From: Skermanella stibiiresistens SB22
GTDB taxonomy: Bacteria; Pseudomonadota; Alphaproteobacteria; Azospirillales; Azospirillaceae
Reading direction: 5' to 3'
Assembly (NCBI RefSeq): GCF_000576635.1
Contig: NZ_AVFL01000006.1
Coordinates: forward strand, 186,001-250,000
DNA length: 64,000 nt
Shown: positions 42,745 through 54,700 of the stretch, one piece after another
How positions within the stretch are numbered: the stretch's first letter is position 1
Layout of the letters: every line of letters starts with the position of its first letter
Notes under the pieces: model-generated
Told to the model about the DNA's origin: nothing
The model's input: only the letters and a program-made list of their open reading frames with translations
The model's database searches: none
Made by a program: the position numbers and the translations under genes

Positions 42745-45700
42745 ATGCAAAACGACTTGGATCGCGTGAACGATTCTCCTGAAGCCGGTTCGGAGGACGG
42801 GCTTCTCGCGTCCAGTCAGGAAAGCTTGATTCCGCCCGATATCGCCGATCAAGCCATGGCGGCCATCCTCGGCGGTCAGGGCGACATCGGCGCGGCGCAG
42901 CGGAAACTCGCCGACGCCTTGGCGAAGAACGGGCTGTCCGCCGACGACAGCGGGCGTTTCGCCGAGTTGTGGATGAAGACCTTCATCGCCGAGGTCGCCG
43001 GTGGCGGGGCGGCCGAGGGAGCGACGCTGGAAGCCGGACGCGTCCTCGAATCGTCGTTGGCGCAGCAGGCGCGAAGCCAACCCGCTCCAGGCATGGAGCT
43101 TGAACTGGCGCTGGCACAGGGCAAGGACATCCGGCATCTGATCTCCGATGGCGCGACGCCGTCGGAGTCGTTGGCCCACGCGCTGGGAGCGGCGGGAACC
43201 ATCGGCGACGCGGCGCCGGGCGCGCCGGCCAGCGCCGTGACCGTTCCCTTGACGCCAGCCGACAAGCTGGCACAGGCACTGGCGTCCGGTGGCGGAGTCG
43301 GAACCGCCGTGGATGCCCTTGATGTTTCCGGCGATGGCTTCGCGGCTGCCCTCGAATCGTCGCTCTCCCGAGGCGCCGACATCGGCGGGGCCGTCGGCCA
43401 AGCGTCGGCGGAAGCCGCGAGCGTGGCGGCACGCGTGGAGCTGCTCGCGGTTCCCCAATCGACGGGCGACCGCCTGCTCACGGCGCTGTCCAATCAGGCC
43501 GGCCCGGAAGGTGCCGCGACGGCGTCGGACATGGGAGGCGCCGCGTTCGCCGCGACGCTGGGCGAAAGCTTGGCCCAGGGGTCGAATGCCCAGGCGGCCT
43601 TGGAAGCATCGCTCCAGACGGATAGGCTGGCGGCATCCGTCGAATCAGGCGCCAGCGTGCCCTTGAGTTCGACGGACAAGCTGATCGCCGCGTTGTCGTC
43701 TGGCGGCGCCGCCGCTGATCAGGCGGTGAGGAGTTTCGCGGACGCGTCCAGCGACGCCTTCGTGGCACAGCTTGGATCCGCCCTGGCCGGTGGAAGCGAC
43801 GCCGCCAGCGCGCTCACCGGAGCGCGCCAGAGTGCGGCCACGGCCACCGACATCGCCACCGCGTCGGTTCAGGGGGTGCAGGCGAACCCGCTGATGGCCG
43901 CCTTGGCGAGTGGCCAGAACGCCGCTGAAGCCATCGGCGGCGCTGGCGGAGGGGGTGCCTTCGGAGCGGCCCTGGGAGAAGCCTTGGCACAGGGACAGCC
44001 GCTGACCCAGGCCCTGGCGGCGGCGAGCCAAGCGGACGCCGTTGCCCAGGGCAACGCCGATCAGGCGGTCGTGCCCGTTTCCGCCGAGGATCAGGCTTTG
44101 GCCGCCATGGCCGCTCCGGCGGCCGCCGAGGATCAGCAAGCCTCGCCGGCTGGCGAGGCGGCGGGTGGCGAGACGCAGGTCGCGGAAGCGTCGGCCGAAG
44201 GCGAACCCGGAGCCGACAAGGGCGGTGCCGACACCGAGGCCGCCGCCGATGACGCTGGCTCCGAAGGCGAAGGAAGCGCCGACGCGGAGCAGGTGGCCGA
44301 CGCGGGGGATGGTGGCGGCGATGGTGAGGGTGCGGACGGGACGGGCGATGGCGATGCCCCGGCTGATGGCTCATCCGATGCGGCAGCGGATGCTGGAACC
44401 GGAAGCCAGGGTGAAGCCCCCCCTGCCCCGCCGAGTGCTGGCATGGCTTCCTTGCCGGGCTTGGCGGTTGGCGCCTCGCCCGCCTCGCGTCCCGCGGATG
44501 CGGTGGTGTCGTCGGCCAAAGCCGAGACGGCGCTGACGCTGGCGACGAAAGCCTCCTATTCGAACGACAGCCGGCCGGTCACGACGGTCGTGAATACCCA
44601 AAAGCCGGCGCCGGTCGATCCGGAGAACCCCGCGGGCCCAACCGATCCCGTCGCCCCCCTGGAACCGGCACCCCTGGAGCCGGGGACGCCGACGACCCCG
44701 ATCGAACCGGTGACGCCCTCCAGACCGGTGGTGCCGGTGGTGCCCGCGCCTCCGACGGTGCCAGCCACACCCCTGGAACCGGGAATCCCAAGCGATCCGG
44801 TAAGCGAGCCGGAAGTGGCGCTTCATCCGCCGGTCCTTCGGCCCGATTTCGACGGATCGGCTTTGGCGAAGGCGCTGGCGGTCGCCGAGAACGCGGCGGC
44901 CCCGGCCGGTTTCACCGTCTTCCAGGCGGTTGAGCGGATCTTCGCTCCGGGTGCCCAGGATGGCCATCTGGCCGGAATGGCGATCGTGTCGAACGCCGGA
45001 ACGACCGGGGGAGTCTGGCAATACAGCTTGGACGGCTCGACCTGGATCTCCATCGGCGCGGTGAGTTCGACGGACGCCTTGGTGCTGCCGGCGACGGCGC
45101 TGCTGCGGTTCGTCCCTGAAAAAGGTTTCAACGGCACGTCGGGCGGCCTTGGCGTGCGGGCGTTGGATGGTTCGTGGACCGGGGACCTCGCCGGGGCCGG
45201 CATCTCCAGCGAGACGGCGGCGCTCACGACCTGGATCACCCCGGTCAACGACGCACCCGTGGCGCTTGGCTGGTCGGCGAACCTGCCCGCCATCACCGAG
45301 GATGCCACGGCCGCCGCCGCTGGAACGACGGTATCGGCCCTGTTCCAGGATCTGTTCTCGGATGCCGCCGACGAGGTGCTGGGTGGTTCGTCGGCCAACG
45401 CGCTGGCGGGGATCGCGGTGGTGGCGAACGGCGCCACCAGCGAAGGGGCTTGGCAGTACTGGGATGGTGTCGCCTGGACGGATGTCGGCGACGTCTCGGC
45501 GGCATCCGCCCTGCTGATCAAGGCTGGCGACAGCCTTCGCTTCGTTCCGGCTGCGAATTGGAACGGCGCCGTGCCCGCCTTGAGCGTCCATCTGGTCGAT
45601 GATTTCGCCGGGACCATACTCAGCGGCACTCGGATCGACCTGACCGCCGTTGGCACGGGTGGAGCGACACCCTATGGCCTCGACACCATCGCCTTGAGCG

Positions 45701-48700
45701 GCGCGGTCGCCGCGGTGAACGACGCGCCCGTCGCTCTCGGCTCCCTGGCCGCCCTGCCCGTCATCGGCGAAGACGATGGCGGTTCGGCGGGCGCCACCGT
45801 GTCGGCCTTGTTCGGTGCCCTGTTCTCGGACGCGGCGGACGCGGTGACGGGTGGTTCCGCCGCCCACATGATGGCGGGTATCGCCGTGGTCGCCAACGCC
45901 GCGACGTCCGAAGGTGTCTGGCAGTATTGGGACGGTGCGGCTTGGACGGATATCGGAGCGGTCTCGACCGCGTCCGCGCTGGTGATCAAGGCGGTGGACA
46001 GCCTGCGCTTCGTTTCGGCGGCCAATTGGAACGGCACGGCGCCCGCCCTGGCTGTCCACTTGATCGACGACTCTGCGGGCGATGTGGCGACGGGAACGCG
46101 CGTGGACCTCTCCCTGATGGGCACGGGCGGCGGGACGCGTTTCAGCGCCGAGACCATCGCGTTGAATGGCGTGGTCGCGGCGGTCAACGACGCTCCCATC
46201 GCTATTGGCACATCGGCCGTCTTGCCCGCCATCGCGGAAGACGATGCCGATCCGGCGGGCGCCACCGTGTCGGCCCTGTTCGCGGACCTGTTCTCGGACG
46301 CGGCGGATGCCGTGATCGGCGGTTCGGGCGCCAACGCCTTGGCGGGAGTGGCCGTGATCGCCAATCCCGCCACATCGGAAGGCGTCTGGCAGTATTGGAA
46401 CGGCGCCGCCTGGGCTGATATCGGAACCGTGTCCTCCGCCTCGGCCTTGGTGATCAAGGCAAGCGACAGCCTGCGCTTCGTCCCGACGGCCAACTGGAAC
46501 GGCGCGGCACCAGGCTTGACCGTTCATCTGATCGATGATTCGGCTGGACCAGCGATCACCGGAACGCGGGTCGATCTTTCACTTTCCGGAACTGGCGGAG
46601 CGACGCCGTACAGCGCGGGGACAATCAACCTGTATGACGCCGTCACCGCCAACAGCGACGCGCCCGTGGCCCTCGGTCCCTCCGCCGCCCTGCCCGGCAT
46701 CGCCGAGGATGAAACCGATCCGGCGGGTGCGACCGTGTCGGCCTTGTTCTCGGACCTGTATTCCGACGACGGTGACGCGTTCGCCGGTGTGGCGGTGGTG
46801 TCCAACGCCGCGACGGCGGAAGGCACGTGGCAGTATTGGAACGGGGCCGCGTGGACGGATGTCGGCGTGGTGTCCTCCTCGTCCGCCTTGGTGATCGGGA
46901 GCGCCGATAGCCTGCGCTTCGTCCCGGCGGCGAATTGGAACGGCACCACGCCAACCCTGACCGTCCACCTGATCGACGGTTCCAAGGGCGCCGCCGCCAG
47001 TGGAACGAGGGTCGACCTGACGATCGGCGGCACGGGCGGCGCCACGCCGTATAGCCTCGATACCATCGCCTTGAGCGGGTCGATCTCTCCCATCAATGAC
47101 GCGCCGGTGGCGGGTGGCGCGACGGTGACATTCCCCACCCTGGTCGAGGACGCCGCCGACCCCGCGGGTGCCACTGTGTCGTCCCTGTTCAGCGACCTGT
47201 TTTCCGACGAGGCCGACGCGGTGGCGGGAGGATCCTCCGCCGATCCGCTGGCTGGCGTCGCGGTGATCGGTAACGCCGCCGCGTCCGAAGGGGTTTGGCA
47301 ATACTGGAATGGTTCGGCCTGGACAAACGTCGGAGCGGTATCGTCCACCTCCGCCCTGCTGATCGCCGCGGGAGACAGCCTGCGCTTCGTTCCGGCGGCC
47401 AACTGGAACGGCGTCACGCCAAGCCTGATCGTCCATCTGGTCGATGGTTCCGCCGGTGCCGTCACGACGGGTGCGCTGGTCGATCTCTCGCTGACCGGGA
47501 CGGGCGGCAACACCGCCATCAGCGCCGATACGATCGCCTTGAACGGCTTGGTCACGCCGGTCAACGACGCGCCCGTCGCGGGTGGCGGGGCGATCGCGCT
47601 GCCCGGCATCGCCGAGGACGCCGCCGATCCCGCCGGGGCGACGGTGTCGTCGCTGTTCGGGGATCTGTTCTCCGATACCGCCGACATCGTGGTGGGAGGC
47701 TCCTCCTCCAACAGTCTCGCCGGTGTCGCCGTGGTCGCCAATGCCGCCACGGCCGAGGGCGCCTGGCAGTTTTGGAATGGGTCCGCCTGGCTGGATGTCG
47801 GGGCGGTTTCATCAGCGTCCGCGCTGGTGGTCAACTCGGCCGGCAGCCTGCGCTTTCTCCCCGCCGCCAACTGGAACGGCGCGCCTCCCGCCCTCGCCGT
47901 CCACCTGATCGATGACTCGGCGGGTGGCGTGATCAGCGGAGCGCGGATCGACCTTTCCGCCACCGGAACGGGCGGCGCCACGCCTTACAGCGTGGGCACG
48001 ATCCAGGTGAACACCGCGGTCGCGGCGGTCAACGACGCGCCTGTCGCCCTTGGCGCCTCGGTCGAGCTGCCGACGGTGGCCGAAGACTCGGGCGATCCAG
48101 CGGGCGCCCTGGTGTCGGCCCTGCTCGCGGATCTGTTCTCCGATGCCGCCGACGGCGTGACGGGTGGCTCCTCCGCCGACGCGTTCGTCGGGGTCGCGGT
48201 GGTCGGCAACGCCGCGACCGACGAGGGTTCCTGGCAATACTGGAACGGAGCCGCCTGGATGGAGGTTGGGGCGGTTTCGGCCAGCTCGGCCCTTGTGATC
48301 TCGGCTGGCGACAGCCTGCGCTTCGTCCCGGCGGCCAATTGGAATGGCGCCGTGCCCGCCCTGAACGTTCATTTGATCGACGCTTCCGCCGGCGATGCGG
48401 CGACGGGAACGCGCGTCGATGTTGCTGTGTCGGGTACCGGGGGCGCCACGCCCTACAGTGCCACGGCCATCTCCTTGACTGGGACGGTAGCCTCCGTCAA
48501 CGACGCTCCGGTGGCGCTGGGGGCGGTGGTGACCCTGCCCAGCGTGCCGGAAGACACGTCCGAGACCGCGGGATCGACGGTGGCCGCCCTCTTCGCCGAA
48601 CTGTTCTCCGATGCCGCCGACGCGGTCGTGGGAGGATCATCGGCCAGCGCGCTTGCCGGTGTGGCGGTCATCGGCAACGCCGCGGCGGGTGAAGGCTCCT

Positions 48701-51700
48701 GGGAGTATTGGAACGGTTCGGTCTGGATCGCCGTCGGAGCGGTGTCCGCCACCTCAGCCTTGGTGATCAAGGGCTCGGACAGCCTGCGCTTCGTGCCGTC
48801 GACCAACTGGAACGGCGTCATGCCGGCGTTGGAGGTTCATCTTATCGATGAGTCCGCCGGATCGGTCGGCAGCGGGGCACGCGTCGACCTGACAGCGGTC
48901 GGCGTTGGCGGAACCACGCCCTACAGTGTTGGAACGATCGCGGTGAACGGCACGGTCACTCCGGTGAACGACGCGCCGGTGGCGGTGGGCGATGCGACCA
49001 CGCTTCCCACCATCACCGAGGATGACGCCGATCCCGCAGGAGCGACGGTGTCGGCCCTGTTCGCAGCCCTCTTTTCCGATACCGCCGACACGGTGACGGG
49101 CGGCTCCTCCAGCCATGGTCTGGCCGGCATCGCCGTGACGGGCAACATGGCGACGGCGGAGGGGTCTTGGCAGTATTGGAACGGCGCGGCCTGGACCCCT
49201 ATCGGCGCCGTCTCCCCCTCGTCGGCCTTGCTGATCACCGCTTCCGACAGCTTGCGCTTCGTCCCTTCCGCCAATTGGAACGGCACGGTTCCGGCCCTCA
49301 CCGTCCATCTGATCGATGAGTCAGCCGGATCGGTGACCAGCGGAACGCTGGTCGATCTCGTGTCTTCCGGCACCGGTGGCGCCACGCCCTACAGCCTGGA
49401 AAGCGTCGCGCTGAACGGGTCGGTCGCGCCAGCCAACGACGCACCGGTCACCCTTGGCTCGTCGGTCGATTTGCCGGGCATCGCCGAGGACGACGGCGAC
49501 CCCGTGGGAGCGACGGTGTCGGCCCTGTTCGCGGACCTGTTCTCCGACGCCGCCGACGGGGTCGCGGGAGGATCGTCCGCCAACGGGTTGGCGGGAGTGG
49601 CCGTGACCGCAAACGCGGCGGCCTCGGAGGGTGTTTGGCAATACTGGGACGGCTCCATCTGGATGGAGATCGGATCGGTGTCGTCGACATCTGCCTTGGT
49701 GGTCAAGGCCACCGACAGCCTGCGCTTCGTCCCGGCTGGAAACTGGAACGGCGCGGTCCCAGCCCTGGACGTCCACCTGATCGATGATTCGGCGGGTGAC
49801 GTCGCGAGTGGAACACGGGTCGACCTGACTCTGACGGGAACGGGCGGTGCCACACCCTACAGCGCCGGGACGATCGCCGTCGGCGGGTCGGTCGCTCCGG
49901 TCAACGACGCGCCCGTCGCGGGTGGTCTGTCGGTCAGCCTACCCGCCATCATGGAGGATGCCATCGACACGGCGGGTGCCACGGTGTCCTCCTTGTTCGG
50001 CGGCCTGTTCTCGGACGCGGCGGACGATGTGGCGGGCGGCTCCACCGCCAACGCGCTGGCGGGGGTGGCGGTCACCGGCAACTCGGCGACGGCCGAGGGT
50101 TCCTGGCAGTACTGGAACGGCTCCAGCTGGTCGGATGTCGGAACGGTTTCGTCGGCGTCCGCCCTCGTGATCAAGTCGAGCGACAGCCTGCGCTTCGTCC
50201 CGGCGGCCAATTGGAATGGCACGGCACCGGCGCTGACCGTCCATCTGATCGATGACTCGGCGGGTGGAGTGGTCAGCGGCGGCCGGATCGACCTGACGGC
50301 GGTGGGCACGGGTGGCGCCACACCGTACAGCCTTGGCGCCATCGTCGTGAACGGCACCGTCACCGCCGTCAACGACGCGCCCGTGGCGCTGGGTGACGCG
50401 ACCCTGTTGCCTACGGTGGCGGAAGATGACGCCGCCTCCGCAGGGGCGACGATCTCCTCCCTGTTCGAGGCCCTGTTCGCCGACACCGCCGACACGGTGG
50501 CGGGGGGTTCGTCCGCCAACGCGCTGGCCGGTGTCGTCGTGGTCGGCAATCCGGCGGCGGGTGAGGGTTCCTGGCAGTACTGGAATGGGGCGGCCTGGAC
50601 CGATGTCGGAGCCGTGTCGTCGGCGTCGGCCCTAGTGATCAAAGGGTCCGACAGTCTCCGCTTCGTGCCAGCCGCCAATTGGAACGGCACAATTCCAGCG
50701 CTGGGTGTCCACCTGATCGACAACTCCGCGGGAGATGTCGCGACCGGCGCCCGTGTCGATCTCTCGGCGGTGGGAACGGGCGGCGCCACGCCCTACAGCC
50801 TCGGCACCATCGCCGTGAACGGCAGCGTCACTCCCGTCAACGACGCGCCCGTGGCGGGGGATGGGACGGCTCGGCTGCCCACCATCGGCGAGGATGCCAC
50901 CGATCCTGCGGGAGCGACGGTTTCGACGCTGTTCAACGGACTGTTTTCGGACACCGCCGACGCCGTGACCGGCGGGTCCCCGGCCCACGCCTTGGCGGGC
51001 GTCGCGGTGGTCGCCAACGCCGCGGCGTCCGAGGGGTCTTGGCAGTATTGGAATGGGGCGGGTTGGACAGATGTTGGCGTGGTCTCGGCCATGTCGGCCC
51101 TCGTGATCGCGGCGGGAGACAGCCTGCGCTTCGTCCCGGCGGCCAACTGGAACGGCGCCATGCCGGCCTTGAGCGTCCATCTGATCGATGACTCGGCGGG
51201 CGGCGTGACCAGTGGCGCGCGAATCGATTTGACCGCCGTCGGATTTGGCGGGACTACGCCCCACAGCGGCGGAACCATCGACCTGGGCGGCGACGTCACC
51301 CCCGTCAACGACGCGCCGGTGGCGACCGGCGAGGCCACGGCCATGCCCACCATCACCGAGGATGACGCCGATCCGGCGGGCGCCACGGTGGCGGCCCTGT
51401 TCGCGGACTTGTTCTCCGACACCACGGACACGGTGAGCGGAGGGTCATCCGCCAACGCGCTGGCCGGCGTCGCGGTGATCGGCGACGCAGCGGAATCGGA
51501 GGGATCTTGGCAGTACTGGGATGGGGGCGTCTGGTCGGAGATCGGGGCGGCATCGTCCACATCGGCCCTAGTGGTCGCGTCTGGTCACAGCCTGCGGTTC
51601 GTGCCCTCGGCCAACTGGAACGGCGCCATGCCAGCCCTCAGCGTCCGTCTGATAGACGATTCGGCCGGTGGCGTGGTGAGTGGGGCTCGGATCGATCTGA

Positions 51701-54700
51701 CGGCAACCGGCACGGGTGGTTTCACATCCTACGGCGCCGGAACCATCGCCCTGAACGGCGCGGTCACGGCGGTCAACGACGCGCCCGTGGCCTTGGGCGC
51801 CACGGTCGGGTTGCCCGCCATCGCCGAGGACGGCGCGAGCCCAGCGGGCAGTCTGGTGTCGGCGCTGTTCGCGGACCTGTTCTCCGATGCGGCGGATGGC
51901 GTGACAGGAGGTTCCTCGGCCAATGGATTGGCCGGCGTCGCCGTGGTCGCCAACGCGGCGGTGTCGGAAGGTGCCTGGCAGTATTGGAACGGGAGCGGTT
52001 GGACGGATGTCGGCGCTGTCTCCCAGGCTTCGGCCTTGGTCATCAAGAGCGCGGACAGCCTGCGCTTCGTGCCGGCCACCAATTGGAACGGCACCGTTCC
52101 CAGTTTGGCCGTCCACCTGATCGACGACTCGGCGGGCGCGGTACCCAGTGGGACGCGCGTCGATCTGACGGCGTCCGGCACGGGTGGCGCCACAGCCTAC
52201 AGCGCCACGACCGTCGCCGTGAACGCCGCCGTCACCGCCGTGAATGACGCTCCCGTGGCGCTCGGCTCGTCGGTGAGTTCGCATGCGATCGTGGAGGACA
52301 CCGCCGATCCAGTGGGAACGACGGTGTCGGCCCTGTTCGGGGGAATGTTCTCGGATGCCGTCGACGCGGTGACGGGCGGTTCGTCCGCCAACGGGATGGC
52401 CGGTGTCGCCGTGGTGGCCAATGCGTCGACCGCGGAGGGTTCCTGGCAGTATTGGAACGGGACCTCTTGGACGGCTATCGGCGCGGTCTCGTCCACGTCC
52501 GCGCTGGTGATCAAGGATACCGACAGTCTGCGCTTCGTGCCCACCGCCAATTGGAATGGCGCCGCACCCGTCCTGAGCGTCCACTTGATCGACGACTCCG
52601 CGGGGGGTGTCGTCAGTGGCGCGCGGGTCGATCTGACATCCCTGGGCACCGGGGGTGCCACGCCTTACAGCACCGGCGTCATCGCCTTGAACGCCACCGT
52701 CACCGCCGTCAACGACGCCCCCGTGGCGACGGGCGGGACGGCGCTGCTGCCAGCGATCATCGAGGACGCCATCGATCCCGCCGGATCGACGGTGACCGCC
52801 CTCTTCTCCCCCCTGTTCTCCGACGCCGCCGACGCGGTTGTGGGTGGTTCCGCCGCCAACGCGCTGGCCGGCGTGGCCGTGATCGGCGACGCCACGACGT
52901 CGGAAGGGTCGTGGCAATACTGGAATGGGTCCGTTTGGTCCAATATCGGCGCGGTGTCATCCACGTCGGCCTTGGTGGTGGCGGGTGCCAGCAGCCTCCG
53001 CTTCATGCCAAGCGCCAACTGGAACGGCACGGCGCCAGCACTCAGCGTCCACTTGATCGATGATTCGGCGGGCCCCCTTCTCAGCGGAACGCGTGTCGAT
53101 CTGGTGGCTGCGGGGACAGGCGGCGCCACGCCCTACAGCATCGGGACCATCGCCCTGAACGGCACCGTCACGGCGGTCAACGACGCGCCGGTCGCCTTGG
53201 CATCGTCGGCCAGTCTGCCCACGATCGCCGAGGACACTGTCAACCCGGCCGGGGCTACCGTGACCGCCCTGTTCGCCGACCTGTTCTCCGACAGCGCCGA
53301 CGGAGTTGCCGGCGGTTCATCGGCCAACGCCTTGGCGGGTGTCGCCGTGACCACCAACACCGCGTCGGCCGAAGGCGCGTGGCAATACTGGAACGGGGCA
53401 GGCTGGACCAGTGTCGGCGCGGTGTCGTCCACCTCGGCGCTGGTGGTCAAGGCGACCGACAGCTTGCGCTTCGTTCCGGCGGCCAACTGGAACGGGACCA
53501 TACCCACGCTGGGTGTCCACCTGATCGATGATTCGGCGGGTGGCGTGCTCAGCGGAACCCATGTCAACCTGGCCCTCTCCGGAATGGGCGGCAACACGCC
53601 GTACAGCGCCGCCGCCGTCGCCCTGAACGGCATGGTCACCGCCGTCAACGACGCTCCCGTCCTGAGCGACCGGGACCTCTCGTTCACCGTGCCCGCGAAT
53701 TCGACCGGAACGCCGGTCGGACTGGTCGGGTTCGCGGTCAGCACGCTGGTCGGCGGGCATGGGACCGTCCTGAACAATGTCAGCGATGTCGATGCCGATC
53801 CGAAGACCGGCCTCGCCTTGACCGGGATCGATCAGACCCACGGATCCTGGTGGTACTCCATCGACGACGGAGCGCATTGGGCGCGGGTCGATGCCGACGG
53901 CTCGTCGGCTGCCCTGCTTCTGAGGACGACGGACCGCCTGTTCTTCCAGCAATCCGGAAGTTCGATGCCGGAGACGATCTCCTCCGCGGTGACTTTCCGG
54001 GCCTGGGACCAGACCGTCGGGAGCGCCGGGGAAAAGGTCGCCATCACGGCCACGGGGGGCGACAGCGCGTTCTCCACCAACACCGACACGCTGACGCTGA
54101 AATACGACACGCTGCTGCCAAACGGATCATTCGACACTGGTTTGACGGGCTGGACGATCACCAACAACGTCACAGTCACGGGAACGGACAAGCAGGCGAC
54201 GGTCCAGGCCGCCGGTGGCCTCGCCATCAGCGATCTCGACACCTTCCTGGGGCTGGCATCAGGGACCATCAAGGGACTGGCCGGGGCTGGCGCCACGACG
54301 GGTAACGCGATCAAACTGGCCACCGGCCACTATGTCGCCGAGGATTCCGTCCTGACCTTCGAGTGGAGCTTCCTTTCGCAGGATTTCGGCGGCTTTCCAG
54401 ACTTCAGCTTCGTCGCGGTGAACGGGCATGCGGCGATCCTCCACCAAGCGACGACGCAGGGCGACGCCAGCGGGACCTATTCCGTGGCGGTGGCGGGTGG
54501 CACCTGGCTCTCGGTCGGTGCCGGCGCTTCCGACTATGGCGACAGCTCGGTCAGTCCGACTTTGAGCGTCGACAACTTCAAGCTGTCGGCGGCACCAGCG
54601 CAGCCAGCGGTGATGAGCCTCGCCAGGGTGGCCGAACCGGAACCCGCGTTCGACTTCACCGCCATGCTGGCGTCGGCCATCGCGGTGGAGCAGCCGTCCG

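Noticed and set aside
45244-53640. CRISPR-like or satellite array
   Set aside because: The period is 468 bases, in frame, and encodes a conserved protein domain.
44371-53952. Many long open frames on the minus strand opposite the giant gene, some above 400 codons
   Set aside because: They are shadows of a highly repetitive, GC-biased coding strand. They show repeated low-complexity protein, lack ribosome binding sites and match no family.
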